Notes under the pieces: generated by a model
Told to the model about the DNA's origin: nothing
The model's input: the letters and a program-made list of their open reading frames with translations, nothing else
Databases searched by the model: none
Part shown: positions 34,185 through 43,357 of the stretch, piece by piece
Position numbering within the stretch: the first letter of the stretch is position 1
Layout of the letters: each line of letters begins with the position of its first letter
Translations under genes and position numbers: made by a program
Assembly: GCA_009809945.1 (NCBI GenBank)
Contig: WTPW01000869.1
Coordinates: forward strand, 106,466-170,465
DNA length: 64,000 nt
Reading direction: 5' to 3'
Origin: Gigaspora margarita
Taxonomy: Eukaryota > Glomeromycota > Glomeromycetes > Diversisporales > Gigasporaceae

Positions 34185-37100
34185 TAACTTGAATTCATGC
34201 TTGACAATAGGCTCTCATCCAGCTCGATCAAGCCAAGGTGTACCCAATAATACCAGGGTTTATCATTATCTATGACCGGAAAGTCTTCAGAGATTGTACA
34301 ACTATTTTCTTCCTGACCAACCATAACTGAAATGTTATAAGATATGCCTGAAGACTCTAAGGAATTATTACGCCATTTAACAGATGGTTTTTTATTTTTA
34401 TCTACTTCTGTTCCCAATAGTTTTATAAGGCCTTTTGAAATAACTGAGCAATTTGCCCCACTATCTATCATGCCAGAAGGCACTTGTATGATTTTTCCTA
34501 ATGGTGAGCTAATCTTGCAACATATAGTAGCAACATCATTGGGAATAATTTTACAAATAAAATTAATTTCTATAGGGTTGGGCCATAAAATTTCTGCCTC
34601 TGATTGCAATCCCTCTGGGACTGTTTGGGGTAGTATATTTGTTTGCTGGGAAGCTATTCGAATTAGATCTGATATTGGTTACAAGATATGAGAGAATACT
34701 ATAGTAATTTCATGCCAGAACTTTTCATGTTCCTTGTCTGAGAAATTTGAAGTAAAATGATTTAGAATGGGATCTTTCAGTGCAATGAATTCAGCATTAA
34801 TCATATTATAACCATTAATAGAAACTTCTTTAGATTGTGTACGGTAAATGAATCAACCATTGATTGTAAAATAGCAAAAAATGCATTTAGGCTAATGTTA
34901 TCTGTAGGAATTTTAAGTGGTCTAATATTTTTACTGCTCTTTTTATCAGACGAGGTGTTACTAGATTTTTTGCTAGAAGTTTTTGGCCTAGCACTTTTGC
35001 ACTTCTTTGATCTCTTTGTATCAGAAAAAGTTATTTTTTTTTATGCCATTGATTTCATATTCTTCTAAACTGCTTTCTGAATTACTAGACTCATTAGTCC
35101 CAGAGGAATCAGATCCTGATTCATTCCATGAATGCGCTAAGGTATTGGTTTTAAGTTCATTTTCACTAGATGTCATACTATTTTCGCTATCACTAGAGTC
35201 TGAAGATGATTCATCTGAAATTATATGGGCATTAACACACTTGGATGATTTCTTTTTTTTGGTCCTAGATTTTGATTTGGTTTTGTAATGAGAAGATTTG
35301 GGCTTGCTAGAAATCTTTTTCATAGCTTTATTCATTTTAGTCAGATTGATTTTAAGGTGTTCTAATTGCCTACGCATATCTTTTACGGGATCATTATCTG
35401 TAACTTCAACATTCTTTATTACTGGTTTGGGGGGTAAATTGGGCTTGGGAACAGAAACAAATTTTGATATCTCTCCAAGAAGCCATTGTAAAAATTTACT
35501 CTTATTTGTATCTTGTATAATTTGAGAGGTTCCTAGGGGTTGTGGCCTATAGTCAGATTGAGATGGTTGAGAAGAAATAAATTGAGATTCTATAGATGGC
35601 ATCATAGATTTTATCAAGTTTTTGACTTCAGTTTTGGTCATACCCAAATTGCTTGAATAATTGTTTTTTCTATGAGATTTATCTGATGATACTGGACCCG
35701 AATATAAATAAGCTCCAGACAATTGCTCTGTCTTATATCTTTCAATTTCTTCGAGCTCAGTGAGTAATTCTGATATGGGCCTGTTAATTCTGATGCGTCA
35801 AATTTCTAATTGATTGTCAGGAGAAATGCCACAAATAAATTGTAAACGAATTTGTTGATCATCAATTCCTGCAAGCCTAGCAAGTTTATGTAACTTAGAA
35901 TAGAATCGACCCACAGAATCACTGCCTTGAACTGTTGAACCAAAGAGCATTCGCTGTTTTTCCGCAGTGACTGTGGGGTAGTTAGTTTTAAGCCAGTATA
36001 TTGCCTGGCCAAGACGATCCCATCTGCGACTATAGATTGGCCGGCGGTGCATTGGGTAATCAATCTGTTGGGCACCCATCAGCAAAAGACCAGTCTTTAT
36101 CAAATACTGTATGAGCTAGAATAACAATATTTCTGGCCTGGCCCACGGCACCATGTCTTAAATTTGCTCCAAGTTGTACTGCCATTCGTCCTTGAGCCAG
36201 AGCTAAAGTACCTTGCCCAGTGTTATCTAATAAATTTCTCAATTCCCAATTCTTTCTTCGAAAAGATCTTTCATACCAATCTTTAGCATTACCTTTGAGG
36301 CATGTTTCAAAAAGACCATGCGCTCGAACTCTATGGGCATGTCTAGCTAATACATTAATTCCTACAGCCACAAGATATGAGCGAAAAGAATCAATAAATT
36401 CTTCTGGATCCTCATCGGGATAGCCATTAAAATTTGGGGGTGGGTATCCTGCCATTCCTATTCATTGTATATTTGGTGGGTTATTCTCTAGCATAAAAAT
36501 TTGTTGATTTAAATTATTAATTAATTGTTCTGAATTTTGGGCCCGTGTTTTCCATTTGCTCCACTTATTTTGTATAGTTCTGCATCTATTTTTCCATTTG
36601 TTGTATCGATTTGTTGTAAGATTTAAGAGATGCGTATAATTGCTCCATCTGTATTACAATCCTGTAGTTGTTGATAGGTTTGTCTATTCTTGAATCTTAA
36701 TGCAAAGCTTTCTAGGAGCAATTCTGATATCTGCCTTTTTTGTGTGCGGATTGTAATTCAGCTATCAAATTCTCGAGATTTAAATATATTATGTTGAGTT
36801 CTGTGGGCCTCATAAGCCTGGTGAAGAAGATCATAGTCATTTTGAAGTGTGGCTAACTGGGTTTGTGAATCAGCTAACTGGGTCTGTGAATCGGCCAACT
36901 GGGTTTGCAAATTTGTTAGCCGAGTCTGCAAATTTGTCACTAGATTTTTAGCATTAAATGCTCGAGCATTTGCTCGTGGATATATTTCTAGCACCAATAT
37001 TTCAAGCCTATTTCTGGCATCAGAAATTATATCAAGATAATCTTCAATGCCATTTATTGTAGGTGTTATTGTAGATGGGCTTTGGAAATATAATTCAATA

Positions 37101-37550
37101 TTATGGATTTCTTGTTGAATCCTATGATTCTGGATATTGGCTTGATTTTTAGATAGAGATAATGTTTGGGGGATCAGGGTGATTGGGGTGATCCTGGTAG
37201 TTGCGCCATATCTATATTATTATACAAAACAAGAATTTTTTTATTAAGCTTGTCTATTTTATCCTGGAAAATTGCTAACTGCTTTTCTATATAATCAATA
37301 TACTTTTCTTGGCTCTCAGAATTTTGGAGTGCCTTTTCTAACTTTTCTTTAAGATTAGAAATTTCTAATCGCAATGGGTCTAGATTCTCATCACGAGTTA
37401 AGATTTCTTTTCAAGGTAATTAATATAATCCTCTTTTGAGATAAGATCCTGTTGTAATTTGTAGACTTGATCTTGTATAGCTAATAAGGCACCTTTAAAT
37501 TGCTCGATTCTTTCTCCATTTTTTTCTCTTTTTTTCTCATAAATTTGAAA
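34184..37550 (-). pseudogene. Coiled-coil / Gag-like / retropepsin polyprotein (decayed)
   Basis: Read on the minus strand, this is one long coding region with a few frameshifts and stops. Part 1 (37550-36760) is coiled coil, with heptad-rich LKEKLEKALQNSESQEKYID and a repeated LQTQLADSQTQ segment. Part 2 starts at MAGYPPPNFNGYPDEDPEEF (36455) and continues with CLKGNAKDWYER, which matches the retrotransposon Gag (capsid-like) domain, to about 35750. Frames change near 36080 and a TGA at about 35796 interrupts it. Part 3 (35722-35021) is a Ser/Lys-rich linker with a basic cluster. Part 4 (34609-34184) contains IDSGANCSVI, the D-[ST]-G-A active site of retropepsin-type aspartic proteases, in a domain of about 125 residues. 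No reverse transcriptase or RNase H follows. Such a protein could assemble a Gag-type shell and be cut by its own protease. That role is inference. Confidence 0.8.
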
Positions 37551-37634
37551 AAAAGAAAAAGATAGTTATCTGTTTTTTTTAAATATATTTTGCCCTGCAG
37601 ATCATAAATCAAGGACTGGGCTGGCTCAAAAATA

Positions 37635-38720
37635 TTGTTTATTCCTATAATACAAATAGATTCTAGAAATGTTCGTGAACTAGATATATCTATTGCTTTG
37701 CATAAGATTTATTATCAACCTAATGGCTATCAGAAAACCGTAAAAAAATTGTATGAAGTTTCTTTAAAAGCCGGATATGATTTTTCTATAGATGAGGTAT
37801 GTAATTGGCTTGAAAAACAGGCTTTATATCAGATTCATAAACCCTGTCCAAGATTTATTCCTAGAGCCTCATTTAATAGTATACAGATTCCTAATGAATG
37901 CCATTAAGCTGATATTCTTTATATGCCCCATGACCGAATTAATAATATAACTTATAAATATTGCTTATGTATAGTAGATGTGGCTTCACGATTTAAGTGG
38001 GCAGTTCCTTTAGCTAATAGGTCAGCTTATTCTGTGCCAAGGCCTTTAAGAAAGTTTATAGTAATTCCAAGTGCTCTCTTATTTGGCCTAAATTATGAAT
38101 GGTTGATCCCAGTTCTGAATTTAAATCTGATTGTAAAGAATTAATGAAAAATTATAATATTAAAATTAAGATTGGCACATCTCATAGAAGCCAAGGTATT
38201 GTTGAAAGATTTAATTGTACTTTAGCTGAAAAATTGTTTCGTTTGCAAGATGCTTCTGATTTATTGTTACCTATATCTAAGAGATCGAGAGCTTGGGTTA
38301 AAAATCTTTATATAATTATTGATAACCTTAATAATTCGGTAACTAGATTAATTGATATGGCCCCAGCAAAAGCCATAAAAATGAAACAGATTATTTCGAC
38401 ATCTTCTAAATTATGCAATGGGTCTATGGGATTGAATGAATCTAAATTGGATTATAATACTTTGGTTAGATATTTACTTGAGCCGGAAGAGCTGGAAGGC
38501 AGTTTTAAGCGAGCAACTGATATGAACTGGTCTTCTCAAGTTTATCATATTCATGAAGCTTTGGTGCAAAAAAATTAGCCAATCTTGTATTGGCTAGAAG
38601 ATGATGAAGGCAATGGACCAAAGCAATCTTTTATCAGAGAAGAGCCTCAAATTATTCTTTCTGATATGGAATTACCACCCCAGTGGGAGTTACAAATTAA
38701 AAATTTTATGATATAAAAGA
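37635..38720 (+). pseudogene. Maverick/Polinton DDE integrase (decayed)
   Basis: The N-terminal part (37635-37907) resembles the zinc-binding/core entry region (YYQPNGYQKTVKKLYE). The catalytic core follows. The first Asp is in ADILYMPHD (codon 37914) just after a TAA that probably replaced a Gln codon. The second Asp is in VDPSSEF (38105) and the Glu is in QGIVERFN (38204). The Asp-Glu spacing is 32 residues, slightly shorter than the usual 35. A frameshift lies at about 38085-38100. The tail (LYWLEDDEGN..SFIREEPQ..DMELPPQWELQ) resembles the C-terminal chromo-like region of Polinton integrases. The enzyme would insert the element and create the 5-bp target duplication. This copy is inactive. 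Confidence 0.85.
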
Positions 38721-38871
38721 TGCTCGTGGAATGCTTCAAGTTGGTGTTCCTGGTCTTTGAAATTTACTATGCCACATTACTGCGCCCGTGATATACACAT
38801 CACACTCATTAGTATATTTTTATAATATAAAAGATGCTTGTGGAATGCTTCAAGTTGGTGTTCCTGGCCTT
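38704..38871. repeat. Direct repeat of about 53 bp downstream of the integrase
   Basis: ATATAAAAGATGCT(C/T)GTGGAATGC followed by TTCAAGTTGGTGTTCCTGG occurs at about 38710-38753 and again at about 38825-38868. The copies differ at only a few positions and are separated by about 60 bp. It borders the 3' end of the minus-strand gene at 38872. Confidence 0.75.
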
Positions 38872-39252
38872 TTATAAATTAAGAAAATCTTCTGCTTCTT
38901 TATCAATCTGGGCTTCTTTGACGAAATGATCTTTGGCTAATTTGTAAAATAGCTTATTTACTTCTATAATAGTATTATGAATTCTTAGATCATTGCCATA
39001 CCATGATTCATTGTTACTACTAATGCTATTAAATTTGTCTTTATTAGGGAACATGGTCATAGCTAAATTTAATACATATTCTTCTGGGTCTTCTGCCTGA
39101 CGTAATTTTCTAATTTTTTCTTTATAGAATTGTATAAACTTGCCATCTTTTGGCTTTCTATAATATAGGCCTGCTTTGACTACATTAATTAAAGCTTGCT
39201 CAACTTCTTTGTATGTGGGCTTGGCTTCAGTTGATTGATTTTGTATGCTCAT
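38872..39252 (-). CDS. Conserved-looking soluble protein of the Maverick-like element (unknown)
   Basis: An uninterrupted 126-residue frame starts at 39252, directly preceded by an AT-rich promoter-like stretch (TATTTTATATAAAAATA on the coding strand). The product is charged and helical with no Cys pairs, signal peptide or membrane segment. Recognisable stretches include TYKEVEQALINVVKAGLYYR and DHFVKEAQIDKEAEDF. No family was recognised. Its intact frame among decayed neighbours suggests either recent loss of constraint in the larger genes or chance, since short genes survive longer. It diverges from the Cys-rich gene at 39297 across only 44 bp. Confidence 0.6.
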   Translation of the reverse strand: MSIQNQSTEAKPTYKEVEQALINVVKAGLYYRKPKDGKFIQFYKEKIRKLRQAEDPEEYVLNLAMTMFPNKDKFNSISSNNESWYGNDLRIHNTIIEVNKLFYKLAKDHFVKEAQIDKEAEDFLNL

Positions 39253-39296
39253 TATTTTTATATAAAATATAAAAATATTTAATTAATATTTTTTAT

Positions 39297-39554
39297 TTGT
39301 ATAGAAAAATAAAAGCTAACTACCTTTGTAATTATCTTCATAACTCTGGTATGATTTGTGGTAAAGCTTGTATTCGTCCAGAGGGGTGCCAGCATTATTG
39401 GAAAAGTAAAAAGCGATATCCTTGTACTGATTGTGACAAACCTACAGCTATAGCTTGTGGCCAGTGTGCAGAGCATATCAGAGGCTATTACGTCATGCAA
39501 TATTATAATAAATTGCATGATAAAGCTCAGAAGCTAGATCTTATTGATTGCTAA
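39297..39554 (+). CDS. Cys-rich zinc-binding-type protein ending in the right TIR
   Basis: The 85-residue frame contains nine Cys residues in C..C, CTDCDKP and CGQCAEH arrangements, plus a GCQHYW motif, which suggests a small zinc-binding fold. The first ATG is at 39297; a second Met at 39351 (MICGKACIRPEGCQHYW) could be the true start. The last 25 bp lie inside the right terminal inverted repeat, so the gene ends exactly at the TIR edge. It diverges from the gene at 39252. A DNA- or RNA-binding accessory role is plausible but not shown. Confidence 0.6.
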   Translation: MYRKIKANYLCNYLHNSGMICGKACIRPEGCQHYWKSKKRYPCTDCDKPTAIACGQCAEHIRGYYVMQYYNKLHDKAQKLDLIDC

Positions 39555-40176
39555 TAGATGAGACGTAGCAATGAGACTTTGAGATATGTATAATAAGTCT
39601 CACCTTAGACAAGTCTCCCCTCAGATAAGTCTCACCTCTAATCAGATAAGTCTCACCTCTAATTGGATAAGTCTCACCCCTAATAGCTAAATCTTACCTC
39701 TGATCAGATAAGTCTCACCCCTAATAGCTAAATCTCACCTCTGCGAGGTGAGACTTAGCACTTTTTGACCTTAGCTAGATAGTGTTAAATCACTTTTTGA
39801 ATTAATTCTAGGATAATATAGAAAATAGTATGCATTTTAGGCTTGAATAGGCTCACAGAGAAGCACACTCGGACACTTCAGTCCTTGGTGCTCTCTGCTC
39901 ATTTTAAGGGCAAGCGAGATAGCATAATTTTTTTGTTATCTTATTTAGAATTAAAAACATAGCCAGAGCGTTAACAAAGACTACTTACTCCTTAATGTTA
40001 GAAGCCCAAATTTAGGGATAAGGAGAGTAAGTTAACAGAATTTGGCTCTAGCATAATTTAGAGCTTGAATTCAATATAGGATTTCATATATCTAGAAGAG
40101 TTTGAAAATGGGTAAGGAACTAATTCTGGATACATTTACGGAATTCTGACCCTAGAAATCTTCTTTTCGCCCTACT
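39530..40176. repeat. Right terminal inverted repeat of the Maverick-like element
   Basis: This is the inverted partner of 26693-27339, ending CTTCTTTTCGCCCTACT. The 5-bp duplication TAAGA follows at 40177-40181. The tandem GATAAGTCTCACC array lies at about 39588-39755. Confidence 0.88.
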
Positions 40177-40565
40177 TAAGAGGCTTTGGGGCGACATAAG
40201 AGGACAAGCCCAAACTGTACAAAGCACAGCACATAGTACTCTCAGAAATTGTTTTTTTGCTTTGACAATTGTATAGGTTGCTAACTGTGTAAAGCTAAGA
40301 CAGTGGTTGCTATCTGTGACTAAGTCTTTAAGGTTTTTAAGATCCAAGAGTGTTAGAGTTTTCGGTCGACCAGTTCTTTTTTTTGAGTTTTTGTGCCCAA
40401 CTTACTAAGCTGCTTTATGATATTCCCCACAGAACTTTTACTACAACTAGCCACAGCTGCTATTGTATGAAATGAATCACAACTTTGGTGCCCATAAATT
40501 ATGGCTTCTTGCTGTCTTTCTGTTAAATCTTTCTTCATGCCCATTTTTTGTAAAAAAAAAATCAA
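40177..40565 (-). pseudogene. Tc1-like transposase, N-terminal half (interrupted)
   Basis: The minus-strand frame from 40565 begins MIFFLQKMGMKKDLTERQQE; the Met within KMGMKKDL may be the original start. SFHTIAAVASCSKSSVGNII follows, the paired-like helix-turn-helix of Tc1 transposases. A frame change near 40350 leads to TLTLLDLKNLKDLVTDSNH, the second DNA-binding helix set, and then to MSPQSLL at the insertion point. The downstream half lies 13.5 kb away at 26692. The family's usual length is about 340 residues; the combined halves are shorter and lack a readable catalytic DDE region. Confidence 0.75.
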
Positions 40566-40930
40566 GATGCAGATTTGTTTTTTTATGCCAATTGGTCATA
40601 TTGATATATGTTTTTTTATATCGCATAATGTAACCTGGGTGTTACACTACATTTGAGTGAAATTTGAGCTGATTTGAGCAAAAAATTGATTTTTTGTGAA
40701 TTTTTTTTTTAAAAAAAAAATTCAAAAAATTCCAAAAATCGCTTTTTGTACAAACCCGAAAATGGTACTTTGTACTAACTTTTGCATATCTAATTAAATT
40801 GTACCAAATTTTAGTATGTTGTACCATTAGATCTGCTGGTTATTTGATCAAAAGTTTGTGCCATGTTTACTTATCTGATTTTGAGCGATGACCACCCAAA
40901 AAGTGTCTATAATAATATAGTAGGCCACTG

Positions 40931-41816
40931 TAAAATAAAAAAAGATAAAAAAAACAAAGAAAAGGAAACAAAATTAATATTATTTGTAATACTAATTTAA
41001 AAATTATATAGCCTGTATAAAGTATTCAACTTTACAAAAGACTATATTTATATATAAGATAAGAAAAAAAACATACCTAAAAGAATCTTCTAGAAAGAAA
41101 TTTGGTTTGTAATTTTTCTTTTAAACTACCTCATGTATTATTCATTGTTTAATTTACAAAACTTAAAACTTACTTATAACTTGATTCTAATTAGGTAGGT
41201 GCTTTTTCAATTTGAACAAAGTAAATATTGCTGATCTTTTGGAGGGGGTAAGCTAGATTTGCCACTTTTTGGAAAATTTTGAAAAATTCAAAGAAATATT
41301 GATAGTATCAACTTATAAAGAACTTTAAGAATACATATTTAAAAATAGTATTTATGACCAAAGATATACTTCTGCTAGTGCTTTTGCAACTTTTGATAAA
41401 TCTTTAGAGGTTTACACTCTATTAATCTTTTATAGTACCAGAGTCTTCTACTAGGAAGTCAAACCTGAAAAAAGACTCTTTTCATCTCTATTTCAATTAT
41501 TTCAACATCTGATCTTGAACTCTGGTTTCTAGTTGCTGCTAGGTAAAGTTTTGTTGTATGTGAGTAGACTAATTATAAAATTTTTATAGGTCAGTTTTAG
41601 TGAAAAGGGATTATTAGAAAGAGTTCATCTCACTTGTTGTTGTCTTCTATATATTCTTAAATTCATCAATTATTTTAAAATTCATAATTACATTATACTG
41701 CACAATGCCTTAAATCAATTGCCTAATTAATCCTATTTATCAATAGTCAATCTAATTAATTGATCAATTTATCATTTTAATTAATTCTCTAATTTATTAT
41801 GTGATTCTTTCTTATT
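40931..41816. other. AT-rich stretch without a supported gene
   Basis: A short antisense match to the hAT zinc-finger region (TTTTTCAATTTG with TAGGTAGGTG near 41195-41215) hints at another transposase relic, but it is too short to call. Nothing else was recognised. Confidence 0.4.
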
Positions 41817-41830
41817 TTTGGATTTAAATA

Positions 41831-42719
41831 CTGTAGTGCACTGACCAAAGTACCTGGGGTACAATGCAATCTGCCCATAAAAAAAACTTACAAAAGACCT
41901 GGGTATATTATACAGCAGCAGGTCAGTATCGCAAGAAAAAAATTTTAAGCATATACATATTTTGCATTTACAATGAGCAGTCTAAAAATTTTAAAAAACC
42001 TATATTTAATTAATAGAGGTCTCGTGTTTTGCACCGGAGTACTTTGCAATGGGGGTATTGAAAAAGAGGGGTACTTTGGTCAGTGCACTATGGTAATATT
42101 TTTTTTTGCATTTTACAACTGAGTCCTTGTCTTAGTTTTTTATTAAATTGTTAAGGACATAATATTTGTTACATGAATGAGGATACATCTAGCCACACAT
42201 GCACTTTTGGTGCTAATTTAAGTGGTCTGCCTGAAGGTTCCACACTAGCTGCTATACCTACAACCCAACTACAGAAGTTGCCTATTTAAGCCCTCTGGTT
42301 CACGATCCTCCTATTACTACCCGAAGCACTACGTATATATATGCAGATATTGTCAGGACCCAATCTTTTTTGTAAATGTTCAACGCGAACTACTTTATCC
42401 ACGGCCTAGAGTTGGCTAAGTAGGACATAAGTTCTATTAGTCTTTATATTGTCCAAGTTTTAACCCTGGACTTTCCATACCTACCTAACCCAAACTGGTT
42501 AAGGTCTACCGGAAAATGCTGCCAAGAGTTTGTGACATGATCTTTACTATGTCTTGTGACTTTGGTTACCCAAATCATAGATCCAAACCAACAGGTTTGG
42601 CCTTGCAGAGTTTGTTATATCAATATTAAAATTCGTGTTTGCTGTCCACAGAACTTGAACTAGCAATTTTTCGATTTGTGACCTCGGAGCATAACCGCAA
42701 TGCTATCAGACCCAAGGTC
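41831..42719 (-). mobile_element. tRNA-derived SINE, copy 3 (with MITE in its tail)
   Basis: A 14-bp duplication TTTGGATTTAAATA lies at 41817-41830 and 42720-42733. The minus-strand head at about 42715-42640 has the same GCATTGCGGTTATGCTCC A-box region as copy 1 and a degraded B box AGTTCAAGTTC. The body shares AAGTGGTCTGCCTGAAGGTT-like sequence with copy 2. A MITE at 41836-42088 has landed next to the tail. Confidence 0.75.
41836..42088. mobile_element. TA-flanked MITE with GTGCACTGACCAAAGTACC ends
   Basis: The 19-bp inverted ends are perfect (GTGCACTGACCAAAGTACC and its complement), flanked by TA at 41834-41835 and 42089-42090. The element is 253 bp. It is inserted inside the SINE of 41831-42719, so it is younger than that SINE. 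Confidence 0.85.
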
Positions 42720-42733
42720 TTTGGATTTAAATA

Positions 42734-43349
42734 ACTTTTTGACTTTCCTATCTTTTAGCAGTTGTTATATTCAATAATCCAATTTTGTTATCTTTTTTTA
42801 TTCACTGTTGCTAACTAAATTTAGCTTTCTTATCTGATGCTCTTCTAATACAACAATAATACTAGTATGTTAATGTGTTAACAAAAGATTTTTTTAAACC
42901 AAACATGATTGTATGTTATCTATAACTTTCAAATTTAGTAACTATTATTCTAATGCACTTAATATATGTGAACATGTAAAGAAAAACATATTATATGTGA
43001 ACACATTAACAAACTAACTTATTAGTATGTTATATTATTTAAGGATAGATAGTACTATTTTAAAATTATATTTAATTTTAATAGTAAATTTTTTTATATT
43101 TAATTTTATAAAAATTATATTAAGTAAACTAATTTTAATTCTTAAGACAAGTTTGTAAAGCAGATTTTTTATTCTAATAATAATAAAATTATTAAATTGG
43201 TTAAAAACTCAATGAATTATATATTTTTAAAGATTGGATATTAAAATTTAGTAATAAAACTAACATATAAATTATATAAATTGACCAAACAGAATTAGTA
43301 ATTTTGTGCAACCCAAAAAAATTTGGCCAATTCAGAAAACTTTGTAATA
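42734..43349. other. AT-rich spacer
   Basis: No gene or repeat was recognised apart from loose repetition of ATATGTGAACA. Confidence 0.5.
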
Positions 43350-43357
43350 TATACAAC

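Larger units (their letters stand above)
26693..40176. mobile_element. Maverick/Polinton-like element (13.5 kb)
   Basis: Long inverted repeats start AGTAGGGCGAAAAGAAG at both ends, and Polintons typically begin AG. A 5-bp duplication TAAGA flanks the element (26688-26692 and 40177-40181). It carries a protein-primed-type DNA polymerase B (27461-31649) and a retroviral-like DDE integrase (37635-38720), which together define Maverick/Polintons. It also carries small genes and an opposite-strand Gag-like/retropepsin module (37550-34184). I found no major or minor jelly-roll capsid, FtsK/HerA-type ATPase or adenain-type protease. The polymerase, integrase and Gag module all carry stops or frameshifts, so this copy is not autonomous. 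Some smaller frames remain open. Confidence 0.88.
26181..40930 (-). mobile_element. Tc1-like transposon split by a Maverick-type insertion
   Basis: Inverted ends TAGTGGCCTACC (left) and CAGTGGCCTACT (right, read inwards) continue into long arms that share TTTTGGG, ATCAGRTAAGTAAA and ACATACTAAAATTT-like blocks. TA lies outside at 26179-26180 and 40931-40932. The two transposase halves are on the minus strand, the N-terminal half at 40565-40177 and the C-terminal half at 26692-26440. Without the 13.5-kb insert the transposon is about 1.27 kb, a normal Tc1 size. A solitary end of the same family is at 203-300. Confidence 0.8.

Noticed and set aside
34344..35525. Plus-strand open frames opposite the Gag/retropepsin module
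   Set aside because: They are shadows of the minus-strand coding region, whose translation matches known domains. The plus-strand products do not.
41170..41230. Antisense match to the hAT zinc-finger region
   Set aside because: The match is only about 20 bp. The surrounding sequence does not continue the similarity.
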